Assembly: GCA_927433595.1 (NCBI GenBank)
Contig: CAKMJY010000132.1
Span: 1 to 36,308, forward strand
Source: an uncultured Acholeplasmatales bacterium
GTDB lineage: Bacteria > Bacillota_I > Bacilli_A > Acholeplasmatales > UBA5453
DNA length: 36,308 nucleotides
Direction of reading: 5' to 3'
A program made the translations under genes and the position numbers. Position 1 is the stretch's first letter, and every line of letters begins with the position of its first letter. A model generated the notes under the pieces. It was given only the letters and a program-made list of their open reading frames with translations. It did not search any database and was not told where the DNA came from. Positions 32,968 to 36,308 of the stretch are shown here, piece after piece.

Positions 32968-33508
32968 CTTGATTCAAGATTTTGTTAAAGACTTTTTATC
33001 TAAGCATGTAAATCCAGGTGACGTCATGGTGGATGCGACCTTAGGTAATGGGTATGATAGTGAGTACTTGCTTAGCTTAGGTGCGAATATCATTGCCTTT
33101 GATATTCAAAGCGCCGCCATAGAACAGACTAAGAAACGATTGGGTGAGTCTGTTAATCTTACGATGCATCATACTTCTTTTATAAACATGTTTGTTCATG
33201 TTTCAGACTTTAAAGGCATCATCTTTAATTTGGGTTACCTACCAAATGGCGATAAAAAGATTACAACCAATAAATCAGACACATTACGTATTTTAAATGA
33301 GATTGTTCTAAAGATGAACAAGGATAATTTTGTCATCATTACCGCATATCCTGGCCATGAAGCAGGATTGGATGAAGCTCATGCAATTGAAACATTCATT
33401 CAAACATTACCGAATGATTATCTAGCTTATACCTATCAAATTAAGAATCGATTTCATGCACCATATGTCATCGTAATTGAAAAAATGAATAAAAAAAACG
33501 CGAGTTAG
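32957..33508 (+). CDS. mnmM: tRNA mnm(5)s(2)U34-methyltransferase MnmM (YtqB family)
   Basis: 183 residues. Class I SAM methyltransferase: VMVDATLGNGYDSEYLLSL is motif I (AdoMet binding), IIAFDIQSAAIEQ follows, and FNLGYLPNGDKKITT is the family-specific catalytic loop. It probably methylates nm5s2U34 to mnm5s2U34 in tRNA. ATG 32957 is preferred over the open frame from 32936, since GGGTGA lies just upstream. It overlaps mnmL by 11 bases. The stop codon lies within the terminator stem. Confidence 0.87.
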   Translation: MRNNLIQDFVKDFLSKHVNPGDVMVDATLGNGYDSEYLLSLGANIIAFDIQSAAIEQTKKRLGESVNLTMHHTSFINMFVHVSDFKGIIFNLGYLPNGDKKITTNKSDTLRILNEIVLKMNKDNFVIITAYPGHEAGLDEAHAIETFIQTLPNDYLAYTYQIKNRFHAPYVIVIEKMNKKNAS

Positions 33509-33545
33509 GTATGATATAATCACCTAATTCGCGTTATATTTTAGT
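33488..33545. terminator. Bidirectional terminator mnmM/leuS
   Basis: Long stem: AACGCGA then TTAGGT pairs with ACCTAA then TCGCGTT, with an A tract before (a T tract for the leuS transcript) and TTATATTTT after. Confidence 0.88.
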
Positions 33546-33547
33546 AT

Positions 33548-35956
33548 TTATTTGACAACAATATTAACCAGTTTATTTGGGATATAAATGACTTTTACCA
33601 CGGTAACACCTTCAGTGAATTTAACCACATTTGGTGCTTTTAGGGCTAAGTCTTTTACGACTGCTTCTTTTTCATCTGGTTTGACTTGAACGCGGTCTCT
33701 TAGTTTACCGTTGACTTGAACAACCACTTCAATTTCATCTAAGACTAACTTAGATTCATCAAAACTTGGCCATTCTTGGTAAGTAATGGAATCTTTTTTA
33801 TTAAAGACCGTTTGATATAACTCTTCTGTAATGTGTGGGGCAATTGGATTCAGCATCTTTAAGAATCCAATGGCTTGTGTTTTAGAGAAGGTTTTTTTCT
33901 TATACACATCATTCACGAAAATCATCATTTGCGCGATGGCTGTATTAAAGGCTTGTTTGTCATAATCTTCCGTTACTTTTTTAACGGTTTGATGATAGGT
34001 AAAATCTAGTTCGGATACGTCATCTTCAATTGGGAAATAATACATGCGCCATACACGGTCTAAGAAACGCTTAGACCCATCAATGGCTTCTGTATTCCAT
34101 GGTTTGTCCGCTTCAAGCGGTCCCATGAACATTTCATAAAGTCTTAGGGTATCTGCACCATAGGCTTCAATGACTTCATCTGGATTGACGACATTGCCTT
34201 TTGATTTACTCATCTTTTGGTTGTCTGACCCTAAAATCATCCCTTGATTTAATAGTTTCATGAATGGTTCTTTAGAAGATACTAATCCTAAATCGTATAA
34301 GAATTTATGCCAGAATCTTGAGTATAACAAGTGACCGACGGCATGTTCTGCCCCACCAATATATAAATCAACTGGTAGCCATTTGTCTAATTCCGCTTTC
34401 GCTTCTTTTGTGTTCAGTGGGATAAATCCAACCAATGTTTTTAAGACATACCCAATATAATACCAGCTAGACCCAGCCAATTGAGGCATGGTGTTGGTTT
34501 CTCTTCTATATGTTTTGCCGTCCTTTTGGATATTGACCCATTCGTATAAATTTGCTAGTGGTGATTCACCTGTACCACTAGGTTTGATATTGATCATCTT
34601 AGGTAATTCTAGTGGTAATTCAGATTCATCTAAGGCGATGACTTGGTCTGTTTCATCAAACATCACTGGGAATGGTTCACCCCAATAACGTTGACGAGAA
34701 AATACCCAGTCTCTTAAACGATAAGTCACTTGTTTTTGACCTAAACTGATTTGTTCTAGGTGATCGACAATAACTTGTTTTGCTTGTTCATTATAAAGTC
34801 CATCGATTAATTCTGAGTTAATGTGAGGTGCATCGCCTGTAAAACAACCTGTTTCATCTGATTCTAATACACGGATGATGTCAAGATCGTGTTTTAAGGC
34901 AAACTCGTAATCACGCTCATCGTGTGCAGGTACAGCCATGACTGCGCCTGTACCATAAGATGCTAATACATAATCCGCAATCCAAATTGGGACCTTCTTA
35001 TTGTTGATTGGATTAATCGCGAATGCACCAGTGAATACACCGGATTTATCTTTGTTTAAATCGCCTCTGTCTAGGTCTGTCTTTTGTTTGGTTTGTTCGA
35101 TATATGCTTTAACAGATTCTAATTCATCTGCTGTGGTGATATCTAGTACTAATGGATGTTCAGGTGCTAATACAGCATAAGTTGCCCCATAAAGGGTATC
35201 AGGTCTGGTTGTAAAGACATCAAATGTGTGTTCATTTTGATGGACCTTAAACGTGATTTTAGCCCCAACTGATTTGCCAATCCAGTTTCTTTGCATCTCT
35301 TTGATGTGTTCTGGCCAATCAAGTAAGTCTAAGTCTTCTAGTAATCTATCTGCAAATTTTGTAATCTTTAACACCCATTGTTTCATGGCTTTCTTAGTGA
35401 CAGGATAATGGCCTCTTTCAGATACCATCATACCTTCTCTAATTTCGATTTCATCATTTGCTAGTACAGTACCTAAACCTTCACACCAGTTAACTTCAAC
35501 GTCTTTTCTTTCTGCGAAGCCATGTTCTAATAGCTTTACAAAAATCCATTGTGTCCACTTGTAGTAGTCGCTATCTGCGGTTGCAAACTCTCTGTCCCAG
35601 TCAATACCGATTCCGGCTTCTCTGACTTGACGTTTAAAGTTTTGAATGTTTTTATAGGTGAAATCTCTTGGGTCATTACCTGTTTGCAGTGCATATTGTT
35701 CTGCAGGTAATCCAAACGCATCCCAACCCATTGGGTGCATGACGTTAAAGCCTTGCATGCGTTTAAAACGACTCATGATATCGGTCGCTGTGTAAGATTC
35801 TATATGTCCAACGTGTAAACCTTGTGCCGAAGGGTAAGGAAACATGTTTAATACATAATAAGTTGGTTTAATTTGATCTCGTTCTGTTCTAAAGGTTTTG
35901 TGTTCTAACCAATAGTTTTGCCACTTTTTCTCAATGGCTGTAAAATTATATTCCAT
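33548..35956 (-). CDS. leuS: Leucine-tRNA ligase
   Basis: 802 residues, normal for bacterial LeuRS. HIGH-type motif HVGH at residues 48-51 ([15 protein letters not shown]); the CP1 editing domain contains [11 protein letters not shown] and [13 protein letters not shown] with its conserved Asp; [22 protein letters not shown] at about residue 580; and a C-terminal anticodon-binding helical domain. GGAAGTGA lies just before ATG 35956. Single gene with its own promoter; no T-box is seen, unlike pheST. Confidence 0.97.
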   Translation of the reverse strand: MEYNFTAIEKKWQNYWLEHKTFRTERDQIKPTYYVLNMFPYPSAQGLHVGHIESYTATDIMSRFKRMQGFNVMHPMGWDAFGLPAEQYALQTGNDPRDFTYKNIQNFKRQVREAGIGIDWDREFATADSDYYKWTQWIFVKLLEHGFAERKDVEVNWCEGLGTVLANDEIEIREGMMVSERGHYPVTKKAMKQWVLKITKFADRLLEDLDLLDWPEHIKEMQRNWIGKSVGAKITFKVHQNEHTFDVFTTRPDTLYGATYAVLAPEHPLVLDITTADELESVKAYIEQTKQKTDLDRGDLNKDKSGVFTGAFAINPINNKKVPIWIADYVLASYGTGAVMAVPAHDERDYEFALKHDLDIIRVLESDETGCFTGDAPHINSELIDGLYNEQAKQVIVDHLEQISLGQKQVTYRLRDWVFSRQRYWGEPFPVMFDETDQVIALDESELPLELPKMINIKPSGTGESPLANLYEWVNIQKDGKTYRRETNTMPQLAGSSWYYIGYVLKTLVGFIPLNTKEAKAELDKWLPVDLYIGGAEHAVGHLLYSRFWHKFLYDLGLVSSKEPFMKLLNQGMILGSDNQKMSKSKGNVVNPDEVIEAYGADTLRLYEMFMGPLEADKPWNTEAIDGSKRFLDRVWRMYYFPIEDDVSELDFTYHQTVKKVTEDYDKQAFNTAIAQMMIFVNDVYKKKTFSKTQAIGFLKMLNPIAPHITEELYQTVFNKKDSITYQEWPSFDESKLVLDEIEVVVQVNGKLRDRVQVKPDEKEAVVKDLALKAPNVVKFTEGVTVVKVIYIPNKLVNIVVK

Positions 35957-35976
35957 AGCATCACTTCCTTCTTTCC

Positions 35977-36005
35977 ATTATAATGCAAATCGATGATTTT
36001 TGAAA
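35977..36005 (-). promoter_or_regulatory. leuS promoter
   Basis: Minus strand TTTCAA, 17 bases, TATAAT, leaving a leader of only about 15 bases. Confidence 0.72.
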
Positions 36006-36011
36006 CAAAAA

Positions 36012-36042
36012 GTCATTAAAAAAGCACGATTGCTCGTGCATT
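36012..36042 (-). terminator. Terminator of the antiporter gene
   Basis: Minus-strand stem GCACGA/TCGTGC with loop GCAA and six T residues. Confidence 0.88.
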
Positions 36043-36055
36043 TTCTAATTTTTAA

Positions 36056-36160
36056 TTAGTGAGACATTTTTTGTTTTGCGATATCTGCTTTGATTTCGCC
36101 TGCTTTGGTTAAAGCAACCTTCGTAATGAGTGGTCCTACCAGTTCATAGACGAATGTAGC
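36056..36160 (-). CDS. C-terminal end of a probable cation:proton antiporter
   Basis: Only the last 34 residues are visible: ATFVYELVGPLITKVALTKA, then GEIKADIAKQKMSH and a stop. The pattern YELVGPxxTKxALxKAGEI is the C-terminus I know from CPA2-type sodium/potassium:proton antiporters of Firmicutes. Upstream of 36160 the frame passes into a rearranged segment, so the rest of the gene is not in this window. The call rests on a short stretch and is tentative. Confidence 0.5.
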   Translation of the reverse strand, partial: ATFVYELVGPLITKVALTKAGEIKADIAKQKMSH

Positions 36161-36179
36161 AGATATCGCAAAACAAAAA
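36158..36179. repeat. 22-nt inverted copy of 36068-36089 at the duplication junction
   Basis: Perfect reverse complement of 36068-36089. Its last bases (AAACAAAAA) match the start of the 138-bp repeat, and its first bases (AGCAGAT) can also be read from the opposite strand, so both breakpoints show microhomology. Confidence 0.85.
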
Positions 36180-36308
36180 GTCATTAAAAAAGCACGATTG
36201 CTCGTGCATTTTCTAATTTTTAATTAGTGAGACATTTTTTGTTTTGCGATATCTGCTTTGATTTCGCCTGCTTTGGTTAAAGCAACCTTCGTAATGAGTG
36301 GTCCTACC

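Larger units (their letters stand above)
36003..36308 (+). repeat. Exact 138-bp direct repeat at the window end (36003-36140 / 36171-36308)
   Basis: The two copies are identical base for base with a 168-bp period, and the window ends exactly at the end of copy 2. The 30 bases between them are 17 bases of genuine antiporter sequence followed by a stretch that is the reverse complement of 36068-36089. The repeat contains the antiporter 3' end and its terminator. Most likely a template-switch or assembly artefact. Confidence 0.92.

Noticed and set aside
709-36160. Mycoplasma genetic code (TGA = Trp)
   Set aside because: Several genes end naturally at TGA, and tryptophans in conserved motifs are encoded by TGG, so TGA is a stop.
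36056-36184. Separate 42-aa gene at the right end
   Set aside because: The frame starts in the rearranged junction; residues from ATFVYELV onward are the C-terminus of a larger antiporter gene.

Overview
Most of this window (about 709-36160) is low-GC DNA from a wall-less Firmicute relative, most likely Acholeplasmataceae. It has a mollicute-like core gene set, and several genes end in TGA, including the peptidase at 12112-13272 and the small membrane protein at 4573-4830. TGA is therefore a stop here, as in Acholeplasma and unlike Mycoplasma or Spiroplasma. I cannot resolve the species.

Both window ends look like artefacts. Positions 1-708 are GC-rich and Pseudomonas-like: part of an SRPBCC gene, then two pieces of an Nramp/MntH transporter gene facing each other as a 240-bp inverted repeat. 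The arms differ mostly at synonymous sites, so they come from two related genomes. This block is fused abruptly to a phage-type DNA methyltransferase. At the right end a 138-bp segment is repeated exactly with a 168-bp period, with a 22-nt inverted copy at the junction, and the window stops inside the second copy.

709-about 5590 is an accessory island that looks like the lysogeny end of a prophage or related element. Leftward genes are a Cro-like HTH protein, an unknown protein, a small DpnD/PcfM-like protein, a D12-class adenine methylase and the truncated methyltransferase. Facing them is an S24-like repressor that seems to lack its self-cleavage residues, with candidate TTTCACAT operators between. 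Beyond it lie a lipoprotein, a small membrane protein and the main find: a type III (RNA-protein) toxin-antitoxin locus. It has a clean promoter, two tandem 44-nt RNA repeats able to form small pseudoknots, a terminator, and a ToxN/TenpN/CptN-like endoribonuclease gene. No integrase is visible.

5590-36160 is chromosomal. In order it holds a GNAT acetyltransferase; adhE; speB-speA (arginine to putrescine through agmatine); a membrane protein; an HExxH membrane peptidase; tRNAs Asp, Arg, Pro and Gly; two membrane proteins (one ArAE-like) and a DUF402 protein; an AT-rich gap of about 500 bp; tRNA-Leu; fakA; rpmB; the rlmN-rsgA-rpe-thiN operon; pheS-pheT behind a T-box; a Bax inhibitor-1-like protein; a DUF1189-like protein with polC; mnmL-mnmM (ytqA-ytqB); leuS; and the C-terminus of a probable cation:proton antiporter. 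Terminators and promoters are clear through most of this part.
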